Below are positions 36,626 to 45,603 of a DNA stretch of 64,000 bases, piece after piece (position 1 is the stretch's first letter; every line of letters begins with the position of its first letter). The notes beneath the pieces were generated by a model, which was not told the origin of the DNA, did not search any database, and saw only the letters and a program-made list of their open reading frames with translations. The stretch comes from Rhodothermales bacterium (GTDB lineage Bacteria; Bacteroidota; Rhodothermia; Rhodothermales; VXPQ01). The stretch spans positions 1,534,731 to 1,598,730 of the forward strand of contig OX638293.1 of the NCBI GenBank assembly GCA_951812335.1, given 5' to 3'. The translations under genes were made by a program, and so were the position numbers.

Positions 36626-36691
36626 GTTCGGTTTGATTGGACAGATTTCGGCAAGTTGTGTGCTTAAACACTCATCAATTAAAAATTTCAT
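36626..36691 (-). pseudogene. 5' remnant of a DUF5615 (PIN-like) gene
   Basis: The frame starts MKFLIDECLSTQLAEI, the typical N-terminus of DUF5615/Mut7-C-like PIN proteins with the early Asp-Glu, but after about 20 codons it runs into Arg-rich out-of-frame sequence and the possible transposase scrap. It lies 24 bp after DUF433; DUF433 and DUF5615 commonly form toxin-antitoxin-like pairs. I infer the toxin-like partner has been destroyed here. Confidence 0.6.
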
Positions 36692-36715
36692 GCAATATCA
36701 GGTAATTCATGCAAA

Positions 36716-36970
36716 TTAATTTTTAGTGGAGGAAAGCAGTTTTTTCTTTTCCCAACCGGATACCTTGCGAGGGCGGCCACGGCGAGGATAGGCTGAGGCA
36801 TAGATGATAGCGCTCTCTATCTTATCTTTCGTCAAAGCCGGATATGCTTCCAGCAGGTCAGGAATCGCATCTCCGTTGGCAACCATATCCGCGATGTCGT
36901 GCCCACGTATCCGCGTCCCCGGAACCCCTTCATCCCCGAATCGTGCATGAGGCACGCCCGGCTTTCGCAT
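36716..36970 (-). CDS. DUF433-family protein, probable antitoxin-like partner
   Basis: An 84-residue DUF433 protein: [48 protein letters not shown] matches the family's GTRI and YPxLT pattern, a small winged-helix-like domain usually encoded beside DUF5615 PIN-like proteins. I chose the ATG at 36970 (MRKPGVPH); the open frame continues into the divergent acyl-CoA dehydrogenase gene, which is unlikely. The two divergent starts are only 19 bp apart. The C-terminal tail is Lys/Arg-rich ([15 protein letters not shown]). Confidence 0.75.
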   Translation of the reverse strand: MRKPGVPHARFGDEGVPGTRIRGHDIADMVANGDAIPDLLEAYPALTKDKIESAIIYASAYPRRGRPRKVSGWEKKKLLSSTKN

Positions 36971-36989
36971 TACAACCTGTTCCCATGCT

Positions 36990-38201
36990 ATGGCCTCCCC
37001 GCACCTGAATCCCGACGACGCATATCTTCTCGAGTCTCTGTTGGCGGAGGAAGACCGCCTGATCATGGAATCGGCCCGGGAGTATGCGCAGTCCCGGCTG
37101 GAGCCGCGCGCCCTCGAAGGTAATCAGGACGAAGTATTCCATGAGGAAATCGCCCGCGAGATGGGGGAACTCGGCCTCCTCGGCGCTACCATCTCGGAGG
37201 AATATGGCGGCGCCGGCGCGAGTCATACGGCGTACGGCCTCATTGCGCGCGAACTCGAACGGGTGGATTCGGCCTACCGGTCGTTCGCGTCGGTGCAGAG
37301 TTCGCTCGTCATGCACCCCATCTGCCTTTTCGGTACGGAGGAGCAGCGGCAACGACTCCTGCCGCTCTTGGCGTCCGGCGAGTACGTCGGCTGTTTCGGA
37401 TTGACCGAGCCGGATCATGGATCGGACCCCGGCTCGATGGAGGCGTCGGCGCTCAGGACCAGCGGGGGCTGGATTCTGAATGGCGCCAAATCGTGGATCA
37501 CGAATGCCTCCATTGCAGATGTCGCAGTGGTCTGGGCGAAAGCCCGCACAAACAAGGGGGAGCAGGGGCGTATCCGGGGATTTCTGCTCGAACGCGGCAT
37601 GGAGGGGTTTTCCACGCCGAAAACGCACCACAAGATGTCGCTTCGCGCCTCCATAACGGGAGAGATTGTTATGGAGGATGTGTTTGTCCCCGACGAGAAT
37701 GCGTTTCCGGATATCGAGGGGCTGCGCGGGCCGTTCGAATGCCTGAACAGCGCCCGGTTCGGCATCGTGTTCGGAGCGCTGGGCGCTGCCGAAGATTGTT
37801 TCCGGCGCGCGCGCCGCTACGTGAGCGAACGGCGGCAATTCGGCCATTCGCTTGCTTCCATGCAGCTTGTTCAGACGAAACTGGCGCACATGCTGACGGA
37901 AATCACCCAGATGCAATTGCTGGCCTGGCGGCTGGGGGCGCTCAAGGACGAGGGGCGGCTGGCGCCGCCCATGATTTCGCTGGCCAAGCGAAACAATTGC
38001 GGCAAGGCCCTCGAGATCGCCCGGATGGCGCGCGACATGCTCGGAGGCAATGGCATTTCGGGAGAATACCGCGTGATTCACCACATGGTGAACCTCGAGA
38101 GCGTCAACACCTACGAAGGCACGTACGACATCCACGGCCTCATTCTGGGCCGGGAATTGACCGGCGTCCAGGCCTTCGTGCCCCGGGGTAACGAGGGGTA
38201 G
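36990..38201 (+). CDS. gcdH: acyl-CoA dehydrogenase, glutaryl-CoA dehydrogenase type
   Basis: A 403-residue FAD-dependent acyl-CoA dehydrogenase. It has all three ACAD domains, with [16 protein letters not shown] and the catalytic Glu in [20 protein letters not shown]. That last motif and the N-terminal [12 protein letters not shown] are typical of glutaryl-CoA dehydrogenase, which oxidises and decarboxylates glutaryl-CoA to crotonyl-CoA in lysine and tryptophan breakdown. No other genes of that pathway are nearby. The start is only 19 bp from the divergent DUF433 start. Confidence 0.88.
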   Translation: MASPHLNPDDAYLLESLLAEEDRLIMESAREYAQSRLEPRALEGNQDEVFHEEIAREMGELGLLGATISEEYGGAGASHTAYGLIARELERVDSAYRSFASVQSSLVMHPICLFGTEEQRQRLLPLLASGEYVGCFGLTEPDHGSDPGSMEASALRTSGGWILNGAKSWITNASIADVAVVWAKARTNKGEQGRIRGFLLERGMEGFSTPKTHHKMSLRASITGEIVMEDVFVPDENAFPDIEGLRGPFECLNSARFGIVFGALGAAEDCFRRARRYVSERRQFGHSLASMQLVQTKLAHMLTEITQMQLLAWRLGALKDEGRLAPPMISLAKRNNCGKALEIARMARDMLGGNGISGEYRVIHHMVNLESVNTYEGTYDIHGLILGRELTGVQAFVPRGNEG

Positions 38202-38239
38202 CGATCCTCTGCTGTTTTTCGCGTACGCTTCCTTGGCTC

Positions 38240-40906
38240 TTATGCCTCGTTCAGCGCTTCCTGCGCCGCCGCAAGGCGGGCGATGGGTACGCGGAAGGGC
38301 GAGCAGGAGACATAGTCGAGGCCGATTCGGTAGCAGAATCCGATCGAGGAAGGCTCTCCGCCGTGTTCGCCGCAGATGCCGACCTTGAGATCGCTGCGCG
38401 TGGCCCGCCCGCGTTCGGTGCCGATCTGCACGAGCTGCCCGATACCCTTCTGGTCCAGTGACTGAAAGGGATCGTCCGGGAGGATCTTATAATCGACATA
38501 GTAGGGCAGGAATTTCCCGGCGTCGTCCCGGCTGTACCCGAAGCCCATCTGGGTCAGGTCGTTCGTGCCGAAGGAGAAGAAATCCGCCTCCTGGGCGATC
38601 TCGTCGGCGACCAGCGCGGCGCGCGGCACCTCGATCATAGTACCTACCAGGTAATCGACGGAAGCGCCCTTTGCAGCGAAGACATCCGCCGCCGCCCGGT
38701 CGATCACGGCCTTCTGGTTTGCAAACTCCTCAAGCGTGCCGATGAGAGGCACCATGATTTCGGGAAGCACTTCAATGCCTTCTTCCGAGAGTTCGACCGC
38801 CGCCTCGAGAATGGCGCGGGTTTGCATCTCCGTAATTTCCGGGTAGGTGATGCCCAGGCGGCAACCCCGGTGTCCCAGCATCGGATTGAACTCATGCAGA
38901 AACGTCACTTTCGCCTTTACATCCTCGAGGCTGATGCCGAGGGAATCTGCCATCTCTTTCTGCCCGGTTTCGTCGTGCGGCAGAAATTCGTGCAGCGGCG
39001 GGTCCAGCAGGCGCACCGTCACCGGCTTGCCGGCCATGGCCCGAAAGATGCCCAGGAAATCTTCTTTCTGGTAGGGGAGCAGTTTTGCCAGAGCCTTACA
39101 CCGGTCCTTTTCGGATTCCGCCAGGATCATTTCCCTGACGGCCTGAATGCGTCCCCCTTCGAAGAACATATGCTCGGTGCGGCACAGGCCGATCCCCTCG
39201 GCGCCAAACTCGATCGCCTTGGCGGCGTCCGCGGGCGCGTCGGCGTTCGTACGCACCTTCATAGTGCGGAATTCGTCGGCCCATTCCATGAACTGTCCGA
39301 AGGCGCCGCCCATCTTGGGTTCCACAAGCGGCTGCTTCCCGGAGATCACTTCCCCTGTGGCGCCGTTGATGGAGAGCCAGTCGCCTTCCTGGAAAGTGGC
39401 CTTGCCGTTCGTGAAGGATTTCTCCCGGTAGTTGATCACAATCTCGTTACAGCCCGCCACACAGGGTTTCCCCCAGCCCCGGGCCACGACGGCGGCGTGC
39501 GAGGTCATACCGCCCCGCGACGTCAGGATGCCCTCGGCGGCGTCCATGCCTCCCACATCTTCCGGGCTGGTCTCGATACGCACCAGGATGACCTGTTTGC
39601 CGTCCGCTTTCCAGGCTTCGGCCTCGTCGGCGGAAAAAACGACCTGTCCGACGGCGGCGCCCGGCGATGCCGGCAGCCCCTGTCCGATCACATCGCTCTT
39701 GTAGGCGTCCATGTCCTTGAATTGCGGATGCAGCACCTGATTCAGCTGATTCGGCTCCACAAGGTCCCGCACCGCCGTTTTCTTGTCTACCAGTCCTTCC
39801 CGCACCATATCCACCGCAATGGTCATCGCAGCCGTGCCGGTGCGTTTTCCGTTGCGTGTTTGCAGGATGAAGAGCCGGTTATCCTGTACCGTGAACTCGA
39901 TATCCTGCATGTTCTGATAATGTTTTTCGAGGCCGTCGGTGACCTCGAGCAGTTCCTTATAGGCGTCGGGAAAATGATCCGCCATCCGGCTAATGTCTTC
40001 GGGCGTGCGGATACCGGCTACGACATCTTCTCCCTGTGCATTCACCAGGAATTCGCCGTAGAGGGCGTGCTCTCCGGTGGAGGGGTTGCGCGTAAAGCAA
40101 ACGCCTGTTCCGCTGCTCCGGCCCATGTTGCCGTAGACCATGGCCTGCACGTTTACCGCGGTACCCAGCAATCCCGAGATTTTGTTGATGCGTCGGTATT
40201 TAACGGCTCGTTCCGCATCCCAGGAAGAAAAGACGGCGTTAACGGCAAAGCGAAGCTGTTCCCGCGGGTCCTCGGGGAACATGTGGCTGGTGTTCTGCCG
40301 GTAGATCGCCTTGTAGCGTTCCACCAACACCTTAAGGTCGTCGCCCGAGAGGTCCACATCGTTCTCGACGCCCCGCTCTTTCTTGAGCGCTTCGATCGCT
40401 TCCTCGAAATGTTCGTGAGGGACGCCCACCACGACATCCCCGAACATGTCGATGAACCGGCGGTAGGCGTCATAGGCGAAGCGCACGTTGCCGGTGCGGC
40501 GGGCCAGCCCTTCCGCAACCTCGTCGTTCATGCCCAGATTCAGCACGGTATCCATCATGCCCGGCATCGAGATCGCCGCGCCGCTGCGCACGGAAACAAG
40601 CAGCGGATTATCCGGATCGCCCAGCTCGGCCTGCATGTCGGCCTCGAGACGGGCAATAGCTTCTTCGATTTGTTCTTTCAATCCGGCAGGCCAGGTGTGT
40701 CCCTCCGAGGAATAATACTGGCAAGCCTCGGTGGAGATGGTGCATCCCGGCGGCACAGGCAAGCCAATGGCGCTCATCTCAGCCAGATTGGCCCCCTTAC
40801 CACCCAGCAGGGATTTCATGCTTCGGTCGCCTTCCGCACGGCCTCCCCCGAAACTGTATACATATTTGATTGCTCGTGCTGTATCGGTTTGTGCGTGCGT
40901 TTTCAT
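38240..40906 (-). CDS. ppdK: pyruvate, phosphate dikinase
   Basis: Interconverts pyruvate, ATP and phosphate with PEP, AMP and pyrophosphate. The 888-residue protein has the N-terminal nucleotide-binding domain ([28 protein letters not shown]), the swivelling phosphohistidine domain with the catalytic His in [19 protein letters not shown], and the C-terminal PEP/pyruvate barrel with the catalytic Cys in [10 protein letters not shown]. Length is normal. It stands alone on the minus strand and faces away from topA across a 265-bp gap. Confidence 0.97.
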   Translation of the reverse strand: MKTHAQTDTARAIKYVYSFGGGRAEGDRSMKSLLGGKGANLAEMSAIGLPVPPGCTISTEACQYYSSEGHTWPAGLKEQIEEAIARLEADMQAELGDPDNPLLVSVRSGAAISMPGMMDTVLNLGMNDEVAEGLARRTGNVRFAYDAYRRFIDMFGDVVVGVPHEHFEEAIEALKKERGVENDVDLSGDDLKVLVERYKAIYRQNTSHMFPEDPREQLRFAVNAVFSSWDAERAVKYRRINKISGLLGTAVNVQAMVYGNMGRSSGTGVCFTRNPSTGEHALYGEFLVNAQGEDVVAGIRTPEDISRMADHFPDAYKELLEVTDGLEKHYQNMQDIEFTVQDNRLFILQTRNGKRTGTAAMTIAVDMVREGLVDKKTAVRDLVEPNQLNQVLHPQFKDMDAYKSDVIGQGLPASPGAAVGQVVFSADEAEAWKADGKQVILVRIETSPEDVGGMDAAEGILTSRGGMTSHAAVVARGWGKPCVAGCNEIVINYREKSFTNGKATFQEGDWLSINGATGEVISGKQPLVEPKMGGAFGQFMEWADEFRTMKVRTNADAPADAAKAIEFGAEGIGLCRTEHMFFEGGRIQAVREMILAESEKDRCKALAKLLPYQKEDFLGIFRAMAGKPVTVRLLDPPLHEFLPHDETGQKEMADSLGISLEDVKAKVTFLHEFNPMLGHRGCRLGITYPEITEMQTRAILEAAVELSEEGIEVLPEIMVPLIGTLEEFANQKAVIDRAAADVFAAKGASVDYLVGTMIEVPRAALVADEIAQEADFFSFGTNDLTQMGFGYSRDDAGKFLPYYVDYKILPDDPFQSLDQKGIGQLVQIGTERGRATRSDLKVGICGEHGGEPSSIGFCYRIGLDYVSCSPFRVPIARLAAAQEALNEA

Positions 40907-41171
40907 GGGCAGAGGGCTGGTTGCAATTCAAGCGTTCCGGGCGAGTATCGACGACCCGCTCAGGGTTTGTGTACGGGCGCTGCAGGAGTATCCTTGACGC
41001 CAAGCCGAAAAAAGGCCTATCCTCACAAACTACGAAACATCTTGAAAACAGTCGAGCAGTAATATTTCCGTCCATTTGTTCGTTTCCTGCATCCGGGAAC
41101 GATGCAAGGGGGATAGCGTGAGAGGGGCGCGCATCCCATAGAAGTTTACGCACGCATAACTTTCTCTACGA

Positions 41172-43766
41172 ATGAAGCGACTGGTTGTCGTCGAATCTCC
41201 CACCAAAGCCCGGACGATCCGGAATTTTCTGCCCGCGGATTGCCAGGTGGAGGCAAGCATGGGGCACATACGCGATCTGCCCCAGTCCGCCTCCGAAATA
41301 CCGAAGGCCCGCCGGGAGCAATTATGGAAGCACTATGGCGTGGATGTAACCAAAGGGTTTGCTCCCGAATATGTTATTTCTCCCGAGAAAAAAAAGGTCG
41401 TGGAGCGGCTGCGCAAGGCGATCAAGTCGGCCGATGAACTGTATATCGCCACGGACGAAGACCGCGAGGGCGAATCTATAGGGTGGCATCTCGTCGAGGT
41501 GCTGGCGCCCAGGATTCCGGTGCGGCGCATGGTGTTTCACGAAATCACGCGGGATGCCATCCAGCGCGCGCTGGAGGAAACGAGAAGCATCGACCGAAGT
41601 CTTGTAGACGCCCAGGAGACGCGCCGCATTCTCGACCGTCTTGTCGGGTACAGCATTTCTCCGCTGCTTTGGCGAAAAATTGCCCGGGGTCTGTCGGCGG
41701 GGCGCGTGCAGAGCGTGGCTACCCGATTGCTCGTACATCGGGAGAAAGAGCGAATGGCTTTTGTGCCGGCGGCCTGGCTCGACCTGAAGGCCCTTCTCGC
41801 GATACGCGGGGAGACGTTCAAGGCGGAGATGACGCATTACGGAGGGGTGCGGCTCGCCGTGGGCAAGGATTTCGACGATCACACCGGGCAACTCAAGGAG
41901 GGCCTCGTTCCTGGCAAGGATCTGTTTCTGTTGGGGGAAGAGCAGGCCGGGGCGCTGGCTGCTGCGTTGCCGAAGCGGTCATGGCGCGTTGTCGGGGTAG
42001 AGGACCGGTTAACTTCCCAATCTCCTTATCCGCCTTTTATCACGTCTACCCTGCAACAGGAAGGAAGCCGCAAACTGGGGCTTTCTGCGCGCCGGACCAT
42101 GCAAATAGCGCAGCGCCTCTACGAGCAGGGACTGATCACCTATATGCGGACCGACTCGACCCAGCTTTCGGACGAGGCCATACGCGGAAGCCGGAAAGCG
42201 GTCGAAAGGCGGTACGGCAAAGAATACCTGAGTCCGAAACCCAGACGCTACCGGGGTAAGGTTGCGAACGCTCAGGAGGCGCACGAGGCGATCCGGCCTG
42301 CGGGCAGCGCCATGAAAACGAAGGACGAACTGGGCTTGACCGGCGCCGAGGGCGCCTTGTACGATCTTATCTGGAAGCGTACGGTGGCTGGCCAGATGGC
42401 CGATGCGCGGGTGCGCCGGGTGACGGCCCGCATCGAAGCCGGCGAAGGGGAAGAAGCGGCCCGGTTCCGCGCATCGGGAAAGCGGGTCGAATTTCCAGGG
42501 TTCTACCGTGCCTATGTGGAAGGGTCCGACGATCCGGAAGCTGCGCTGGAGGATCGTGACAATCCATTGCCGCAGATGGCTGAAGGCGCCGAGCCGGATT
42601 GCCGCAAGGTGGAAACCGTGGCGCACGAGACGAAGCCCCCTGCTCGCTACACGGAGGCCACACTGGTCCGCATGCTTGAGAAAGAGGGTATCGGACGACC
42701 CAGTACCTATGCTTCGATTATAGAAACGATCGTCCGCCGGGACTATGTGCGCCGCAACGGCTCGCAACTGGCGCCCACGTTCACGGCGTTTGCGGCCGTC
42801 CAGTTACTCGAAGACCAGTTTGAGCAACTGGTCGATGTGCGGTTTACTGCGGGCATGGAACAGATTCTGGACGACATTGCGACAGGAGATCGTGCATCGG
42901 CGGGTTGGCTGGAGGATTTTTATTTCGGCGATGGGGGACTCGTACAGCAGGTGCAGGACGGACAGGAAGGCATTGACCCACGAAAAATATCGACGATCGA
43001 TTCGCCGAAATGGGATGATATGGTTGTGCGTGTCGGAAAGTACGGTCCGTATGTAGAAGGGAAACTGGACGGTGCATCCGTCCGGGCTTCCATTCCGAAG
43101 GAACTACCGCCCGCCGACATCTCCGCAGAAGATCTGCAGGCTCTGCTTAAAACGTCCTCCGAGGGAAACGAAGAGCGCACAGTCTGTACGCATCCGGGCG
43201 AAGGGCTGGACGTACTGGTTCGCAATGGCCCCTATGGCCCCTATGTACAACTGGGCCGGGCAGAGGACACGAAAGGCAAGCCCAAGCGTGTTTCGTTGCC
43301 TAAGGGTACGCCCATGGACGCCGTGGATCCGGAGATGGCGCTTTCGCTTCTGGAGTTGCCGCGGGTGCTGGGCAAGCATCCCGAAACGGGCAAACCGATT
43401 CTCGCAAATATCGGTCGTTACGGTCCTTATGTGCAGCACGAACGCGCCTTCGTTTCGCTCACGGAAGCAGACGATGTGCTGTTTGTTAAACTGGACCGCG
43501 CCCTTTCTCTTCTGGCGCAATCCAGGAAGGCGGCGGGCCCGCTCCGTGTACTGGGGAATCATCCGGAGAGCGGCGATCCGGTCGATGTGCGGGAGGGCCG
43601 GTACGGTCCCTATGTGAAGCACGGGAAAATCAATGCCTCGCTTCCGAAAGACCTGTCTCCGGAGGAAATTACGCTGGAAAAGGCGCTAGACCTGTTGGCT
43701 GCGAAGGCCGGCGCCAAAAAAAGCGTGCGCGGAGGATCGCGCAAAAAGCGGGCGGCAAAGAAGTAA
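41172..43766 (+). CDS. topA: DNA topoisomerase I
   Basis: Type IA topoisomerase that relaxes negative supercoils. The 864-residue protein starts with the TOPRIM domain (KRLVVVESPTKARTI, ATDEDREGE) and has the active-site Tyr in LITYMRTDSTQLS. After the core (about residue 600), the C-terminus has four repeats with the pattern GKYGPYVE / GPYGPYVQLG / GRYGPYVQH / GRYGPYVKHGK (topo C-terminal repeats) in place of Cys4 zinc ribbons, and a Lys/Arg tail. This is a normal layout for many non-proteobacterial TopA proteins. Confidence 0.97.
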   Translation: MKRLVVVESPTKARTIRNFLPADCQVEASMGHIRDLPQSASEIPKARREQLWKHYGVDVTKGFAPEYVISPEKKKVVERLRKAIKSADELYIATDEDREGESIGWHLVEVLAPRIPVRRMVFHEITRDAIQRALEETRSIDRSLVDAQETRRILDRLVGYSISPLLWRKIARGLSAGRVQSVATRLLVHREKERMAFVPAAWLDLKALLAIRGETFKAEMTHYGGVRLAVGKDFDDHTGQLKEGLVPGKDLFLLGEEQAGALAAALPKRSWRVVGVEDRLTSQSPYPPFITSTLQQEGSRKLGLSARRTMQIAQRLYEQGLITYMRTDSTQLSDEAIRGSRKAVERRYGKEYLSPKPRRYRGKVANAQEAHEAIRPAGSAMKTKDELGLTGAEGALYDLIWKRTVAGQMADARVRRVTARIEAGEGEEAARFRASGKRVEFPGFYRAYVEGSDDPEAALEDRDNPLPQMAEGAEPDCRKVETVAHETKPPARYTEATLVRMLEKEGIGRPSTYASIIETIVRRDYVRRNGSQLAPTFTAFAAVQLLEDQFEQLVDVRFTAGMEQILDDIATGDRASAGWLEDFYFGDGGLVQQVQDGQEGIDPRKISTIDSPKWDDMVVRVGKYGPYVEGKLDGASVRASIPKELPPADISAEDLQALLKTSSEGNEERTVCTHPGEGLDVLVRNGPYGPYVQLGRAEDTKGKPKRVSLPKGTPMDAVDPEMALSLLELPRVLGKHPETGKPILANIGRYGPYVQHERAFVSLTEADDVLFVKLDRALSLLAQSRKAAGPLRVLGNHPESGDPVDVREGRYGPYVKHGKINASLPKDLSPEEITLEKALDLLAAKAGAKKSVRGGSRKKRAAKK

Positions 43767-43784
43767 GTGTGCGGCCCTTGTCGC

Positions 43785-44771
43785 TTAGCGTCCCACGTCC
43801 TTGTCTCCGAGACGGATAGCGTCGAGGATATTCATGTAACTCTGGTAGCGCTGCTCGGAAATACCGCCTTCCTTCACACCTTGCTTGACCGCGCAATCCG
43901 GCTCGTGATCGTGGGTACAAGTGGGAAATCGGCATCCCTCGATGTACGATTTGAACTCGATAAAATAGTGCGACAGCTCCCAGGGGTCTATATACAGGAC
44001 GCCGAACTCGCGGACCCCCGGGGTGTCGACGATGCAGCCGCCGCTTGTCAGGGAGAAGAGCGTTGCGCAGGCGGTCGTGTGTCGCCCTCTGCGCGTTTTT
44101 GTGCTCACATGCGACGTCCGGATTTCGAGGTTGGGTTCGAGCACATTGATCAGCGATGATTTTCCAACCCCCGACGGTCCGGTGAATACGCTTGTTTTTC
44201 CAGCGAGATGCTCCCTGAGAGTATCCATGCCTTCCCCGGTTTTGGCGCTAACCGTCAGGACGGGATACCCGATGTGCGCGTAGTTATTACGCAGTTCCGC
44301 AATGGTCCCGGTGTGTTTTCCCCGTATCAGATCCGACTTGTTGAGCACAATACCCGCCGGAATTTCGCTTGCTTCCGCAGTGACCAGCACCCGATCGACA
44401 AAACCCGCATTTGGGCGGGGTAACCTGATCGATTGCACAATCCATACGCAATCGATATTTGCTACCAGAATATGCTCGCGCCCCACACGCCGTCCGGCGC
44501 CGCGCCGTCCGAGCTGATTCTTTCGGTCGTCAATATGGGTGATGATCCCGGTGGCGTCCGCATTTCGTTTCACCATGACCCGGTCTCCGACAGCGACCGG
44601 GCTGGTGGCGCCGTGTTCTCCGAGTTGAAACCGTCCCCGTACTCTTGCAGGGATCGTTTCCTCGTCGGTGCGTACATCGCACCAGCTACCTGTCGATCGA
44701 ATAACCGTCCCCGCCACAAGGTCGATGGGGGGAATATCCGAAGTGCGATCCGTTTCAGGCGAAGAAGTCAT
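43785..44771 (-). CDS. rsgA: small ribosomal subunit biogenesis GTPase RsgA
   Basis: Checks and matures the 30S subunit. The 328-residue protein has an OB-fold N-terminus, then a circularly permuted GTPase domain with G4 NKSDL first, followed by G1 GPSGVGKSSL and G3 DTPG, and a Zn motif at the C-terminus (CRFPTCTHDHEPDC). I chose the ATG at 44771 (MTSSPETDR); the frame is open back to 44867, but that part is not family-like. It converges on topA with an 18-bp gap. Confidence 0.96.
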   Translation of the reverse strand: MTSSPETDRTSDIPPIDLVAGTVIRSTGSWCDVRTDEETIPARVRGRFQLGEHGATSPVAVGDRVMVKRNADATGIITHIDDRKNQLGRRGAGRRVGREHILVANIDCVWIVQSIRLPRPNAGFVDRVLVTAEASEIPAGIVLNKSDLIRGKHTGTIAELRNNYAHIGYPVLTVSAKTGEGMDTLREHLAGKTSVFTGPSGVGKSSLINVLEPNLEIRTSHVSTKTRRGRHTTACATLFSLTSGGCIVDTPGVREFGVLYIDPWELSHYFIEFKSYIEGCRFPTCTHDHEPDCAVKQGVKEGGISEQRYQSYMNILDAIRLGDKDVGR

Positions 44772-44884
44772 GGGCGCCAGGTATAGGAGGGTGCTGTGAA
44801 ACCTGTGCGTATATTTTCCGTCTACAAAGGTCGGGTAGATCCATCGTATAACGGTATTGCAATACACATATCCTGAAAAAGGTC

Positions 44885-45334
44885 ATGAGCGATAACGGCA
44901 AAGAGAACGGGAACGAAGAGTATCAACGCATTCGCTCCGATTTCGATGCGCTTTCTCCTCAAGAAAAGGTTGTTTTTCTTGCGGAGGCTGCGTCGGCTAC
45001 GGTAGTTCGAGGCTTCCAGCAATTCGGGCAGGCGCTTTCGCACGAAATCGATGATATGCTCAGCAAGCGTTCGCGAGAGGGGGAAGAACGGCGAAACGAA
45101 GACGGTCCGGAAGCGGATGAGGAGGATGTTTCGCCGGTGGATGCGGCGGTTGCAGTAGTGCGCAGTCTTCAGCGCTTTGGGCAAGCTCTTTCGCACGAAG
45201 TCGAGGATATGCTCGGCAAGCATTCAAGAGCAAGCGATTCTTCCAGGGAAGAGAGTTCGGAAGTGGACAAGGAGCAGGTCGTCGATGCAGGCGATTCGGA
45301 AGCCCCCGGAGATGCCAACCATCCATCGTCATGA
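44885..45334 (+). CDS. uncharacterised acidic protein with internal duplication
   Basis: I do not recognise this 149-residue protein. A segment of about 25 residues occurs twice: VVRGFQQFGQALSHEIDDML (about 40-59) and VVRSLQRFGQALSHEVEDML (about 91-110), both predicted amphipathic helices and both followed by a (K)xSR stretch. Between and after them the sequence is Glu/Asp/Ser-rich and probably disordered. No signal peptide. It overlaps the next gene by ATGA, so the two are translationally coupled and likely work together. Confidence 0.75.
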   Translation: MSDNGKENGNEEYQRIRSDFDALSPQEKVVFLAEAASATVVRGFQQFGQALSHEIDDMLSKRSREGEERRNEDGPEADEEDVSPVDAAVAVVRSLQRFGQALSHEVEDMLGKHSRASDSSREESSEVDKEQVVDAGDSEAPGDANHPSS

Positions 45335-45555
45335 ACGAGTCGGAAGTAAATCGGGAAGAGCGTCTGGTCGAGTTCGAGCGGCTCAATATGCTCGGTAGAC
45401 TGGTATGCCTTGGTGGCCTTGCCGCTCGGTTTACCACCGGTGCGATCCACGCTGCGGCCCGGCGGGCTACCGACATCTACACGGATGCCGAAAAAGCCTT
45501 TAAGGAGGGCCGGGATCCGAATGTCGAGGACGCCCGGATACTCGATGAGGAATAA
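45331..45555 (+). CDS. uncharacterised small protein coupled to the previous gene
   Basis: A 74-residue protein starting within the stop of the gene before (ATGA overlap). It has a short hydrophobic middle (LNMLGRLVCLGGLAARFTTGAI), then a charged helix (TDIYTDAEKAFKEGRDPNVEDARILDEE). The hydrophobic part is too short and polar to call a firm membrane span; membrane association is possible. I know no function. Confidence 0.7.
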   Translation: MNESEVNREERLVEFERLNMLGRLVCLGGLAARFTTGAIHAAARRATDIYTDAEKAFKEGRDPNVEDARILDEE

Positions 45556-45603
45556 CAGGACGTTTTTCGTAAAGGACCCTGCCTGAACGGGTATGGTGCT
45601 CCG

